Positions 12,101 through 24,546 of a stretch of 64,000 bases of DNA are shown one piece after another (position 1 is the first letter of the stretch; every line of letters begins with the position of its first letter). The stretch lies in the NCBI RefSeq assembly GCF_019649055.1, contig NW_026570235.1:1674001-1738000 (forward strand). The letters are read 5' to 3'. Origin of the DNA: Paramacrobiotus metropolitanus (lineage: Eukaryota > Tardigrada > Eutardigrada > Parachela > Macrobiotidae). A program made the position numbers and the translations under genes. The notes below the pieces were generated by a model. The model did no database searches. It saw only the letters and a program-made list of their open reading frames with translations, and had not been told where the DNA came from.

Positions 12101-15100
12101 GTACTGTGCTACTCTGTCCCATTTGAGAAGAATTCGAACGCCGTTTCCCACAGCGTCCAAGATGGCTCGGCCCCGGCAGCTGCACAATACACAGTGGGCA
12201 TCGTCTGTCCCTCCTAGACACCACCGAATTGGTGGGCTTGATCAATAATTTGAGTCTCATGGCTTGTGTCAGTGTCGGATCGGACGTTGTGGTTGTGCGC
12301 GACGTTCTGGAAGCCTGTAAAGTGGTACCGTTGTTAGAGATTGACCCGGCTATGGCAGCTAGTATATTGTACCCAGATGATTCGGCTCCTCGGAAATGGT
12401 AGGGTCGCTCTGTGACAGGATTAATGTTAATTATCGCAAACTTAAATCTTGTTTTTTATATAGCGGCGCGCGTATTTTTGTGAACGGAGATTTCTTTGGT
12501 TTCCATGAGGATCCGGAGGAAGTCGTGCAGCTGATGCGAATAGCAAGGCAAAAAAAAGACATTTCTTTCGAGGTTCGTAATTATGTTATGCTTAGTTTTG
12601 GTGGTGTTTCGAGGCTTAAGTGCTTAGGCAGCTGGGGACCGATAAACTGGATTTCTGCGGAAGTTTTCTGAAATGAATACAGTATCTTCTGGAAGTTACT
12701 TAGGTGCATTCATGAGTTCGATATCAGTACTGTGAGATAAGCAGTAGCTCAAGATATTTTTGTAATTTAGCATATGTTCAGTACTGCATAGTTATGTTAA
12801 GTATTATCTTTGCGAGTATAGGCGCATTGTTTACTGACTATTTTTTGAACTGCCTTCGTAATATGACAAGCAGATCAAAGAACACCTTGTAAAGTGATAC
12901 ATGAAATATATTTTTGGCATTCTCTGTCTTTTCAGTTAATTTGCGTTAAATTTGAGGGATGATTCTAGTTTCTTTTCCTTGCGCAGTTACGTACGCCTTT
13001 TGCAGTATTTGTGCATCTTAAGCGTAGCACATTAAATTGAATTATGTGGTTGTTGCGATAGTATTCCGCACCATACTTTGACCACGTTTTCCGGTAGCTT
13101 GAGTTGTTCGCTTTTAAGTTTAGGTGTCCATCACGTGGGATATACCTGCGTGAAATATTTACATTCATACGGAATCTGGCAGGGTTTATAGGCCCTTTCT
13201 CGTCGTAAAATCCGGCAGCACAAAGCGTATCTTGGCCATAGAAACTGCTGATATCATTAAACTGCGACAAAAGGAAGAGCAGCGTTGCAAGCGTTGAAGG
13301 TTGAAGTACGTTTACAATGCTTACGGTTACACTGGGAGTAATTAGGATATTCCAGTGAGCTCTCTCTTGTTTGCTAAATTTTTTCTTTAATTATTAACTG
13401 GCTTGCTAATCAAATTTAATCGATAGTGTGGTCGGCTGCATGCCAGCAGGGACCCGAGTAAAAATAGAAAAAATAGTGCATAAAACATCGAAACTTTATT
13501 TCATATTAGTATCTCTGTTTTAGGTTTGAGCATTTTCTTCGAGCCGGTGCCATAGAATACATCGATGTCAGGGAAAAGGAAAAGATTCTCAGCGCGATGT
13601 ATCCTAGTGATTTGAATTTCGCGTCGCGAAATTGCACGCACTGCGAGATCCATCCTTCGATGATTTTGGGTGTGTGTGCGTCGACCATACCGTTTCCGGA
13701 GCACAACCAGTCTCCTCGGAACACCTATCAAGCCGGCATGGCCAAGCAAGCCTTGGGTATTTACGCGACCAATTATGCCAGTCGTTACGACAATGATTGC
13801 CATGTTATGTATTATCCTCAGCAGCCTATCGTCAGCACGAAGACCGAACGGCTGATCCTGAAAAACGACAAGCTGCCAGCCGGGGCGAACTGCATCTTGG
13901 CCATTGCTTCCTACACCGGCTACAATCAAGAGGATTCGCTTATATTAAATACGGCATCGTTGCAGAGAGGTCTTTCTCAGCACACATTTTATTGGACATA
14001 CGAAGCTACTGAGGAAAAGAAAATCTCCGGTAAACATGCAGAGTATAATCAGGTTCCGCCCACTCAGTGCGAAGGTATGCGGATGGATGCCATGTACAGC
14101 AAATTGGATCGCGATGGCATAATTAGACCGGGAACAAGAGTGTCTGGAGCGGACTGTATTATCGGAAAGGTCATCGAAATGCGAAATACCGGGGACGTAC
14201 GTAGACAGTAGACTTGTGCTGACTTTCCTGGATGTATTTTTATGGCAAACTATTCTTAAAAAATCGTATAATTATTATTAAATAGAGGAATACTTGATAT
14301 ATATTTTTGTACTCTGGTTGACCGTAGCACCAGCCCGGCGTCTAATCAAAATTCGGCATGTGTAGGTAGCAAAAGACTAAGCCGGAATTGTACAGAAGGA
14401 CGCTAGCATCTTTCTTCGTACTCATGAAACCGGAATTGTAGATGCAGCTTTCCGAAATACAAACGATGAAGGACGGCCGTTTTGTAAAGTACGCATACGA
14501 TCCGTGCGTATACCGGTGATGGGTGACAAATTCACTACCAGTCATGGACAAAAGGGCACAGTTGGATTTTGTTATCCAGTGGAGGCAAGCTCACTAAGCT
14601 GTCATCAGAGCAGATGATTAAAATATTCATTAATTATATCTGTTACAGCCTGATGTTATAAATTTTTTGTTTGGGGACGGTAGGATTTGCCCTTTACTAC
14701 GCAGGGCATAGTTCCGGACATCATAGTGAATCCTCATGCCATACCTTCGCGAATGACGATTGGGTACTTAATGGAAACTTTTTCTGGAAAGGTGCGGTGG
14801 AAAAACAGTTTTGCCAAATAAAAAAAATTGAAAGATGGTCGTAGGCGGCGTGCGCGTTGGGGCTACCTTTCGGAGATGCCACCCCCTTCACCAAAGTGGA
14901 AACCATGCGGTCATGCATCGCAGACCTAAAGGCCCCCAAGTATCACCACATGGGAACGGAGTCCTCTACAACTGTTTTACGGGAGCCAAGTTAAATTCTC
15001 CTGTTTATTGGCTGCACGTATTACATCCGGCTGAAGCACCTATTGGAAGACAAGATGTTTTCGAGAGCCAGAGGATCGATGGTTCTGCTGACCCGTCAAC

Positions 15101-15575
15101 CGCACGAAGGACGTGCAAGGTCCGCAAAAAAATCCGTAAAACTTTTTTATCGCACATTGCTTCTGTGCATCTAATTTCTTTAATTCCACTGAATTGGTTT
15201 TCAAGCAGTCTTTTATGTACGCTGTGTTATGGGAAGTATCTTAATTAAAAGTTAGAAAAGTAATATGTTTAGACTTCGGTAGATCTGTTTTGGTGGGAAA
15301 ACGGCTGCAAAGTTCGCCCGTTCAGCACTTACCATTAATACATAAGTGCGAACCGGAAATGGTAGTGGATTATCATCATCCAGAAACAGCCATAAAAATC
15401 TGATCGCCACGTAATTACGAGTATCTTAATTACAGGGGTGGAGGTTCACAATCAGGAGAAATGGAGAGGGACTGTTTAATAAGCCACGGAGCGGCATTAA
15501 ATTTTACGAGAACAGTTATTTGAAGTATCGGACGCGTATCGGGTGCACTTGTCTGTCTGTCGATCTGTCCAGCGC
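9119..15575 (+). pseudogene. Decayed, intron-containing paralogue of RNA polymerase II second subunit (RPB2/POLR2B) with an N-terminal extension
   Basis: Recognisable pieces in order: 9119-9290, 9380-9505 and 10101-10381 (in phase, ending with the RPB2 N-terminal segment around KGLVQQQLDSFNKF), 10600-10905 (DPGGYFIIDGSEK), 10967-11130, 11420-12240 (QEIPITILFRALG, ALNFIGNR, PHVG), 12250-12402, 12464-12575 (IFVNGDFFGFHEDPE), 13130-13310, 13520-14200 (THCEIHPSMILGVCAS, ASYTGYNQEDS), 14396-14585 (GDKFTTSHGQKGT), 14706-14805 ([14 protein letters not shown]), 14850-15130 and 15440-15575. Lesions: a base loss and a stop at the universally conserved ETPEG site near 12200-12230, a frameshift at the YTDAGR-equivalent near 13155, a lost donor after SEK near 10894, a 2-base loss near 15007, a frameshift near 15515, and loss of the C-terminal zinc-binding cysteines. 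Introns are kept, so it is not retrocopied. Identity to the family looks much lower than for a working RPB2. Confidence 0.8.
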
Positions 15576-17225
15576 TTGATTGAGATAATAATAATAGTTT
15601 TATTCAAAAGAGCAATGTCTAATAATTATTGTCTCTAGTTATATTAACCAGTTTGTGTAAAAAGATTTCAGTTTTTTCTGAATTATTGTATAAGAACGGG
15701 CGGAGTTGAATGATGTCCTGGAAACAAAATTGTAATCTCCCGTGTTTCAAATTAAAAAAGTAGATATTCAACTAAGTATATTGACGTATTGCTGTTTATC
15801 AAGTTACTGTTTTGGAAATAGGGATTTTTCCTAGTTTTTTTCACTGCAAAAAAAAACGAAATTCTAGTGGCCCTATCTGGCCAAAGAGCGAAAGATTTGA
15901 TACGGAGTGTGTACTCCCGAAATTTGATCCTCATGAAACGCTGTATCAGATTTTCTGAATACAGTTTACAGTTTTCAAACCACCGATTCGAAAGCAGTCC
16001 TCGTTCAAATTCGTGTTTGGAAGTGCAACCACCCACCTAAATTTACCAGTTGAACTGGACTTTTTCGTTGAACCGTGACCCTGTCATGAACCAAAAAATT
16101 GTAACTAAAATACTTAAAAAGTAGAGTAAAGAACCAGCAGTTTTTTCGAAAAGCCAAAACGTTAGCTTGGTGCATTATTTATCCAGCGCATGCAGCAGGC
16201 CAACAATTTTTTTCGGAGTTGAAAGAAGAAGACTTTCTCCAGATAAAACAATTAAAAAATTTAAAATATTACGCATGGGGACGAAACTTTTAACTTTGCG
16301 AACTGGGACACTAAAACATTGGATACGACTTCACTTGGCAGTTGGCACAATTGTTAACGAGGAACGCATTTCGAAATTCGAATTCGAAATTTAATTTAAT
16401 TTTTCGAAAAACATTTTAATGATTTTATTGTTTTTAGTAGCTAATGAAATTGTCTATCGAACAAATCTACGCAGTTCACAGTATAGATATGTCAATATTA
16501 TTCACAATTAACAGTTAACTATGTAATCAATCAATAATTACTTAATCAAAAGCGAAGAGGGCCATTTTGCTCGGCCACCCGGTATATGAAGATTCTGTGT
16601 CGATATCCGGATCTCGGTTTTCCGGTATCTGTTCTTTTCCTGGTTTTTTTTATATTTTTATGCTGTATTAGATCAAATTAGATAACCACGGTGGCCCAGA
16701 TTTGTATTGTCATGACTCGTGTCATTGGTTCATGTTTTTCTTGGTTTTGTAATCATTACATATTAGTTTGTTGCGATCTTCCGTTGCAAACCATTTGTTA
16801 AGATAACATCGTTTCTCCGTGATGGTGCCCGAGGGGGGGGTACTGGGGGAGGGGGGTGTTTATCCCCTTGAACCCTTCCGGAAAAAATATTCCAGGGTAA
16901 AAATTAGAAAATTTCAAGTAGCGCTACGGCGCCATTGTTCTACCGCCAGGGAAAAATGATGGCGCTGGGTGCTCTAACGAATTATCGTCTCTGTGGTTTT
17001 TGAAGTTAGATAATCGGCAATGGAAGTTTCTTCCTGCTGTGTGCAGGAAAAAAAAGCAGGGAAATGCGAGGACTGAAAGTTAAAAAGTCGGACATATAAA
17101 GAAAGAAAAAGATGGATTAAAAAGATGGATGATGGAAACAGATGGAGAGAAAAAGATGCATTATTACTAGTAACGGACAAACTTGTACTGTAGTGACAAA
17201 ACACAATTTAATGTCCATAATGGAA
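15576..17225. other. Non-coding, AT-rich intergenic stretch
   Basis: No frame with supportable coding character. It contains a G-rich run at 16833-16856 (runs of 8, 5 and 6 G) that could form a G-quadruplex. A minus-strand 94-residue frame at 15752-16036 starting MGGCTSK was considered and not accepted. Confidence 0.4.
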
Positions 17226-18189
17226 ACTAGCCGGAAACGACTACCGATCACTTCGGCCGTTTTCATTTCGGCCGCGCTTATTTCCGCCAAAGATTTTCGG
17301 CCGGCACTCACTTCGGCCGCCATTCACTTCGGCCGTCATTCATTTCGGCCGCAATTTACTTCGGCCACAGCACATTTTGGCGGAAATAGGGTTTTCCAAA
17401 ACATTTAATATGCACCGTGTAACTACAGAGTAGCTAAGTCCTTACGCGCAAAAAATTGATCAGTTTCTATTTACTTTTGCACACAAAATTTGCTTGAGCA
17501 GTTTTTGAAGTTTTACTGTCACCATCATGTCTCATATTCCCGATTGTTCTGACTAACACCTCGTCGACCGCCATAACGCCGATGACGCGAAGCCACGAAG
17601 TCTGCCGTCACGGGAGATTACTAAAAACCTAACTTTACGACATCTAAGAAAGCACAAAAAACGAAAACAGTCTTCATAATTATCTTAAGGAACCGAAAGA
17701 TAACCTAAGAATGCCTATGAAAACATAAGAAAATCGATATAAAGAAAAGAAACCATGACAAATCTAAGAAATAATAAGAAACCAAAGAGAACTAAGGAAA
17801 CCTAAGAAACCTAAGAAGCCTAAAAACCCATAACAAATCTAAGAAAACCACAGAAAACCTAAGAAAACCTAAGAAAACTAAACAAACCGAACCTAAGAAA
17901 CCTAAGAAACCTCAGAAAACCTAAGAAACCTAAGAAAACCTACAAAACATCACAAAAGACGTAAGAAACCTTAAAACCCTAACAAAACATAAAAAACCTA
18001 AGAAAACCTCGAAAATGGAGGAAACCCAAGAAAAGCTATGATGGCCGAAACGTCCAGTTGCCGAAATGAGCGTTGGCCGAACTGAGTGTTGGCCGAAGTG
18101 AGCCACGGCCGAAATGAACGTCGGCCGAAGTGAACCTGTGCGGCCGAAATGTAGCGCGGCCGAAGTGATCGGACGCGGATGGGACTAGT
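17226..18189. mobile_element. Fold-back element with CACTTCGGCCG repeat arms
   Basis: The two ends are inverted: 17226 onward begins ACTAGCC and leads into CCGATCACTTCGGCCG, and the right end at 18189 carries the reverse complement (ACTAGTCC, CCGATCACTTCGGCCG). Each arm holds about seven or eight degenerate copies of an 11-mer close to CA[C/T]TTCGGCCG, in opposite orientation on the two sides. The core (about 17640-18030) is a degenerate array of units like CCTAAGAAA. No coding frame and no clear target duplication. It looks like a non-autonomous fold-back transposon. Confidence 0.6.
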
Positions 18190-18701
18190 GTGTGTGTCAT
18201 GCTGTAGCTGTAGAAGTGCTAATAACTAATAATATCGATCGCTTTCACGCTTCCGAAGGATTAAAGTGCTTACCAGTGCAGGCTAGCACGATGCTCTGAC
18301 CGTAGTGCCTGGGACTGCTTGCTAAAGGCCTACTCTTCATAGTCAGAGATTCAGAGGGTCAGATGAGATCTGGCAGGCTTTTCCGGCTTGCGAACGAATT
18401 TTATTACCATCAGTTGTATATAAGGCGCCATTGTTCAGTGCTGCTGTGAAATGGAACTGAGTTTGTAAATTTTGGAACGTGTTCCACTCGCACTCCCTGG
18501 TCAGTACAGTTTACAAGGCGCCAAACCATGATATTCTTTTAAAGAAATTTTTTTCATATCCTTGCTGCGTTCGATGCAATTTATATCAAGACCATACTTA
18601 TCAGAAACCATTTTACTCGCTTCTTTTGATGTGCTTGATATCACACTCGGAAAGCGTATTCCTCTTCTGTGTTGTTCCTCAGCTAAAAGGCAAACCAAAA
18701 A

Positions 18702-19588
18702 ATGGCCAAATCGTGTATGAAATGTAAGTTTAGCTGGCTTGCCACATTTGACCACAATTTAATTATAAGTACTGTGTGCCTCCGTACCCCTTTGTTTATA
18801 GCTGAGAGCTGCGGCGCTTATCCGGATTGTCAGGAACTTGTATACCACAAAATTCAGCCCATATATAAACAAGTGTACCTGCACTTCGTTCTCTCTACGG
18901 TGCGATTCATCCTGGAATGTGTTCCTTTTGCGTGGAAAGCTTACGAAACTTTGAAAACTGATCAAGGAAAGTTGATCGCGCATGTTACTTCAGCGGTAGG
19001 CGATCAGAGTGAAATTATTAATTCAATTATTTATGCAATTCAATTTTTAATACGTAACGTGAAAAACTCATTGGCTGTAAACAATTTTCCAACTTTCAGA
19101 AAAATGTGAGCTCTAGTACGCAACCTATCCGCTCTCACTGGAATCTTTGGACTATATCGGCAGCTATGTGGATTGTGCTCACCCTCCTTTGGTCGATTTG
19201 TATTTTGCAGTGGCTTTTATTAAGAAAGATTGAACAATGGCATCCGGGCGCAGGGAAGGCACAGTTAAGCAGAGTCATTTTGTCCCTTGTTTCACTCTAC
19301 CGGTCGTTTGAAGTTATGGCAGTAATAAATTGCTTCGGTCTATCGTTTCCTGTGGCATGGAGCATCGTAACTTGGAAGGAATTTTTAAACGGGTGCCCGA
19401 TTACGGCGAGTCGGAGCATCGATCCAGTTATTGGTTTGCTTATCACGCCATGGACCGTGTTGGCTGTTGCAACCATCTTTATTGGCTACTATTGCTCGTC
19501 AAAAATGTCAGTTTTGGCGAATATGCTAATACAGCGAGGCGTCCAAATTTCGCAAAGTCATGAAACATCTCGACCTCTTGGAAATTAA
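18702..19588 (+). CDS. Predicted multi-pass membrane protein (3 exons)
   Basis: Exons 18702-18723, 18802-18995 and 19100-19588 join in phase to a 234-residue frame. Hydrophobic segments: one around VYLHFVLSTVRFILECVPF in exon 2, and three in exon 3 (starting near WIVLTLLWSICILQWLLL, then VMAVINCFGLSFPVAW, then LLITPWTVLAVATIFIGY). Splice sites are GT-AG. It could be a C-terminal part of a receptor-like family, but I see no diagnostic motif. The first exon is only 22 nt, so an earlier 5' structure is possible. Confidence 0.5.
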
Positions 19589-21420
19589 GTCAGAGTTAAC
19601 ATTAGCCAACCACATGTTCGGTAAAAAGCTTATACGTTGCCCTCGCAGCAATATTTCTTTCCTAGTGTTCACTGATTGTAGTTGCCGGTGGTCATCTTTG
19701 GCTGCTCCTTTGTTTGGTAAAATTTACATATATTATCATAAAATTATTGTTTATATGCGATTTCAACAACAGACTTGTCTCTGCTTCGCTTTACTACAAG
19801 TTGTCACAATACCCTGCCCTACTTTCCCAATTTTTTTTTCAGGTCTCAGCTATTGATAACGTATTAAACATTAATAATTATCTTATTAAACATGGAACGT
19901 TATCTTATTAATTATCCTAATAAACATTTTTGTTTTATTAAACATGGAACGTCAAGGCTTCAGCTGTCAATAATCTTTTTGATATCAGAATTCATAAGAA
20001 CGCATCGTGAGAACTGAAAGGCTCGCTGAATGAGCCACCATTAACGGAAGATATCTGCGGTGCATGTCATTAAAAATTTATACTATCACCAAACTTTGCT
20101 TTCGCGTACTTCTACACACTTCTGCGCATAGCCAACAACCATAACTTTCGAACTCAATGTGGCGCCCACAAGCGGTTTTCATGCTAGTGCATACAAAATC
20201 ACAAATCTTTTGGCAAAGACAATATCGTGGAATACACAATATCGTGGAAAATGCAAAACCGTGTTCGGGGGTGCACGAAAGATACATTTTCGTGTTAGTA
20301 CACGATTTTGGTGCCATGCTTTAAATCATTGCCCTATATATATATGTATCATTTCTTTAATGGTTATCTACATCCGTAACCACGTATACACGATTGATAA
20401 TGTAGCCAATGTTTGGGCGAACGGCTGAACCGATTTCGACGCGGCCAAACAATAACTGAAAACATTCAGGTACTTAACTTCCTTTGAAAAATCAGAAATC
20501 CGGCAACAGCGTGTTTACGGTTTATAGCTCGTAAACCCGTATCTTATAATATATATTTGCCTCGACGTTAATATATAACAATGATAACCATTGCCATTCA
20601 TTGTACCCCCATTGTTGTACAGGCGGAACCGATCTTTCGATCCTTCAAACACCTAACGGGCGGCCACCTCGGGGGAGGCGGCCAAGTGGCAGGCGATACA
20701 ACAGGAATAATGCCGTAAAAGAAAATGATATGTGAAAAGAAATAAACCTGGTCACAAGCATCGCCGGGGCGGAAATGGGTCCGCCTGTGGCGCACTCGTT
20801 GCGTAAATTTACTTGCACACTGCACAGCCCGAGTGTAGTCCCTGCGTACTCATATCTGTTAACATTGACATTTGACAACAAAAGTTGTTTTTATTCCGCT
20901 ACTTAAATTTTTTTCCTTATTTGTTGGTATTTCGTAAGCGCAAGTGATAAGTTACAAGTGGACCAGTGGCCATTATTGTACAGTGGGTTTTACACTAGAA
21001 CTTGGTTGGGGAACTGACAATTTCGGATCGCTTAACAATTTCTGTTCAAACCACTGTTTTTAAGTCATTCCTGCCAATAATGAGTAAGGACGTCGCACAA
21101 AAGCGCGGACGTGGTCCTGTCCGGTCGAAAGATACTTACTTTTAAGATTTTTCTTACAGTATGAGAAAGAGACTTATTTAAAGTTTAAACTGTAAAAAGC
21201 CAACCTGTCGTATTCCAGAAATCCTGACGGTTCGATTTCCAAAAATTAGTCACAAATTAGTAAACAATTAGTAAACGTTATGACCTTTCATGTTCTAACA
21301 AATTGGAAGAGCCACGCTGAGCAGCACCATGCTAGTATTCTTCCGTCCGTAATCGTACTTCCGGAAACGAAGTGCGCTTCAACAGTAAATCTCCTATCCT
21401 AACAATAGAAGATAAATGAA
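19589..21420. other. AT-rich intergenic stretch
   Basis: No convincing gene. An 18-base direct repeat (TTATTAAACATGGAACGT) occurs near 19883 and 19936. The rest is unremarkable. Confidence 0.35.
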
Positions 21421-21745
21421 GTGCGCATATTTATAACGTACACTTTATTCTAAATACTACCGCCTACGAGCAGGCTGTAAATGTCGGTTGGGCGCAGTTG
21501 GGCGCATATTTATAACATACACCTGACTCTAAATGCTATTTCCTACGAGCTGGCAGTAAGTGTTGGTTGGGCGCAGTTGGGCGCATACTTATAACACACA
21601 CCTGACTCTAACTGCACCCTCCTACGAGCTGGCAGTAACTGTTGGTTGGGCGCAATTGGGCGCAGACTTATAACACACACCTGACTCTAACTGCACCCTC
21701 CTGCGAGCTGGCAGTAACTGTTGGTTGGGCGCAGTTGGGCGCATA
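21421..21745. repeat. Minisatellite, 79-bp period, about four copies
   Basis: The marker GTTGGTTGGGCGCA (first copy GTCGGTTGGGCGCA) recurs at 21483, 21562, 21641 and 21720, exactly 79 bp apart. Each unit also contains CTACGAGC(T/A)GGCAGTAA and a second GTTGGGCGCA. The first copy is the most diverged. Confidence 0.85.
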
Positions 21746-24546
21746 TTTTAAAATTTACACATTTTAATTTTTAATTTTACTTTCGCTTATTGTTACCACA
21801 CATCAGCTGACTTTCAGTTTCTGTAATCGGTATGACTCCCGATCAGGATAGCATAATACAACTGTTCTTTTCGTTAAGACCGTTTTGTTCTAATGCATAT
21901 TTTGTACTCGTACCACGATAATTATTAAAGGTTCTCAGCTACCAGTAAGTTGTTACTTGAACTCAGTAGGTCGCATATTTATAAAATATTATGATCTACT
22001 CAAACTTGAAAACAAAGAAATTGGCTTATTTATTTCGTCCTTTATTTATTGGTAACTTTAAAAGTTAATTACTACAAAACCAATACAAAGTAACAAAATA
22101 ATAGTGTATTTCAATATAAGAAAAATACTAAGATACAAACTTTATAAGTATTAAACGAGTAATTCAACATAATTACATCACATAGATAATAATACTGCAC
22201 CACCACTATCAGATAATAATACCACAGATAGCTATATATGCACTTAGAAAAAATGGTACAATGGCGGTAATAAATTGATGAATCACTCAAATAACAACAA
22301 CAAAAATGAAAACAATTGGTCCATCTCAAAGTAAAACCAACGGTTCATGCAATTCCATTCATTTATTTCGTTTCTTCGGAGTTTCTGTATAAACAAATAA
22401 ATGGTAAATAAATGAATTTTAAAAAAAATAAATTTTAAATTAATAATTATATTTAAATTTTTGCCAACAGATCGTTTGCTGGATTCAGGCTGCAATACGG
22501 TTGTATTGTCGTTAGTGACAACAATATCCATAGCACTTCCTGGAATTTCGTCTATCAAAATAAAACTTCATTATTAAAAACCATAAAATCATGTTCTCCA
22601 AATTTTTCAGTACATTATACGCACCATATACTATACAATAAACCATACGGAACACTACATCCACTTCTTTCTTCAATTTGATTTTATCAACTACAATATC
22701 TACACAACATAACTCCATAATGCCAAATAAATTTCTTATAATGCCACTTATTCTTTCTATATTTTTACCACAGTATCCTTTTCCATATTTTCCGTAATAT
22801 ATTTTCTATTTTCCTTCATATATTCCATATTTTCCTTTACATAATATCTTTCATCATTTATTAACACAAATATTATTTCTACCACCCTATTAATCCACTC
22901 ACTATACCTTAAGATGATTTTCATTTTAACTTCCGCCTATCCAAATCACTCATTTCCAACTTTTTTGACAGTCTAAAACTAAATGATGATATAACATTTA
23001 AATAAATCCTTCGTAGAATCAAATCAATTCCCTTTCTTAAATCGTACCGAAAGTCCTCTAAGTTCAGCGCCAATGCAAAAATGTATCGGTGTTCGTTACG
23101 AAAGGTTGTTACCAAAGGTCATTACGAAAATGTTCCTAGCTCGTTATATTTGTAGGTTAAATTATCGATAATGTTAATACTAAAAGTGCTACTGGTAGCA
23201 CGTTAAAAATTATTTATCTTTCACACAAGCGAAAAGCTGCTGCGCTCCGGTCTGCCAATGCACACCTAGTTTTCCTACTTTATAAACGTACTCTCAACAG
23301 CAACTACACACCAAACATCCGAATATACAGATATACTGTATAAAATTGCAAGAAAAAATTAACTAACCTCCTTAAATCTAACCTTCTTCACACTAACCTC
23401 CTTAAAACTCTCCTTTTAAACCACACTGCCATAAAGTCAAAAGCTAACCGATACTCTATTTATTCCTTAATATCTCTTAATCTATTTTACTTAAGAAACC
23501 AAATACATTAAAAAAGTAACAATAATTAAAAAAAATTTCACTATAAACAAATATTCCTTACTTGTTACAAATCTGCCAAAATCCCTTCAAACACCTCTTC
23601 CCAGGCACTCCAAATCACTCTCCACCTTACTACAACAACCTTGACTATCAAACTATCAAATAAGATCTTACAACACAATCCACACAACAAACTTCTCACA
23701 ACTTCCCTTAACCAACTAAATTTCCACCGCACTCCGATTTCCTTTTATATACCCACAGCACACTATGCTTCACAAAACCACCAATCACCAGCAAATACCT
23801 ACCTCCCCCATCCGATAACTTCCAATCCAAAATCATTTTGTCAGAGAACTTGAAAAGCGGCCTCATTTATATCGAAACACTCAACCCGAAAATCGTCCTT
23901 GACAGGACACATATGGCTAAACTACTGCTTCTACAAAAAAGACTACCCTTACAAATTCTGCACAACAGAGCCATATGGTCTCGGGTGCTAAACACCCTCT
24001 GTCGCAGTGGCAACCCCACCGCCTGCCGGAAAAATCTGGTAAAGTATGTGGAGGCGATCGGAAAACAGTCGCGATAATCCGATCTACTATCCAGGCATTC
24101 GGGCCGGTCGCCGGTTGCCACGAATGCTCCCTACTGATTTAACTATGATACAGCCTGCCGGCGCCGTTTACTGTACTTTATGTACTTAATCTGGCTGCCT
24201 TCCCAGGGACCCGTCACCGGAATCGCGTGAACGGATGCAACTTCAGCGCTTTATACTGTAATGCCTGGATAACATACATAATTACATACGTTTTCCTATA
24301 CTTAAGACCAGTTGGAAATATTTTTGAACAGAACGCTCTAAAGAATTAAAATTTGGGATAAGTTTGTCTGAGAAATACGGATTATTTTGAGACCAGGCTT
24401 GACTTAAACCGGCCACGCGTCGACGAATCCATAAAAAACGAGTTAATTATTACGCTTTGGACGGTAAGACTGTATGAATATTAGTAACGGTAGCGTTAGC
24501 GCGTTGACCAGTTGTGTGTGAGACTGTGAGGTAATGCGTTGAGTAA
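21746..24546. other. Long AT-rich non-coding stretch
   Basis: Very AT-rich, particularly 22000-23700. Short frames have no recognisable domain. A 79-residue plus-strand frame at 23838-24077 is uncharacterised and not convincing. It ends at the GTAA (24543-24546) that abuts the large inverted-repeat element. Confidence 0.4.

Noticed and set aside
12965-13270. 101-residue minus-strand frame
   Set aside because: The opposite strand carries RPB2-like sequence (ESGRVYRPFLVV) here, so the minus frame is a shadow.
15752-16036. Minus-strand frame starting MGGCTSK, like a myristoylation signal
   Set aside because: No domain, no splice context and AT-rich composition; the N-terminal match alone is weak.
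23838-24077. 79-residue plus-strand frame
   Set aside because: No recognisable family and no repeat or duplicate to test constraint; probably chance.
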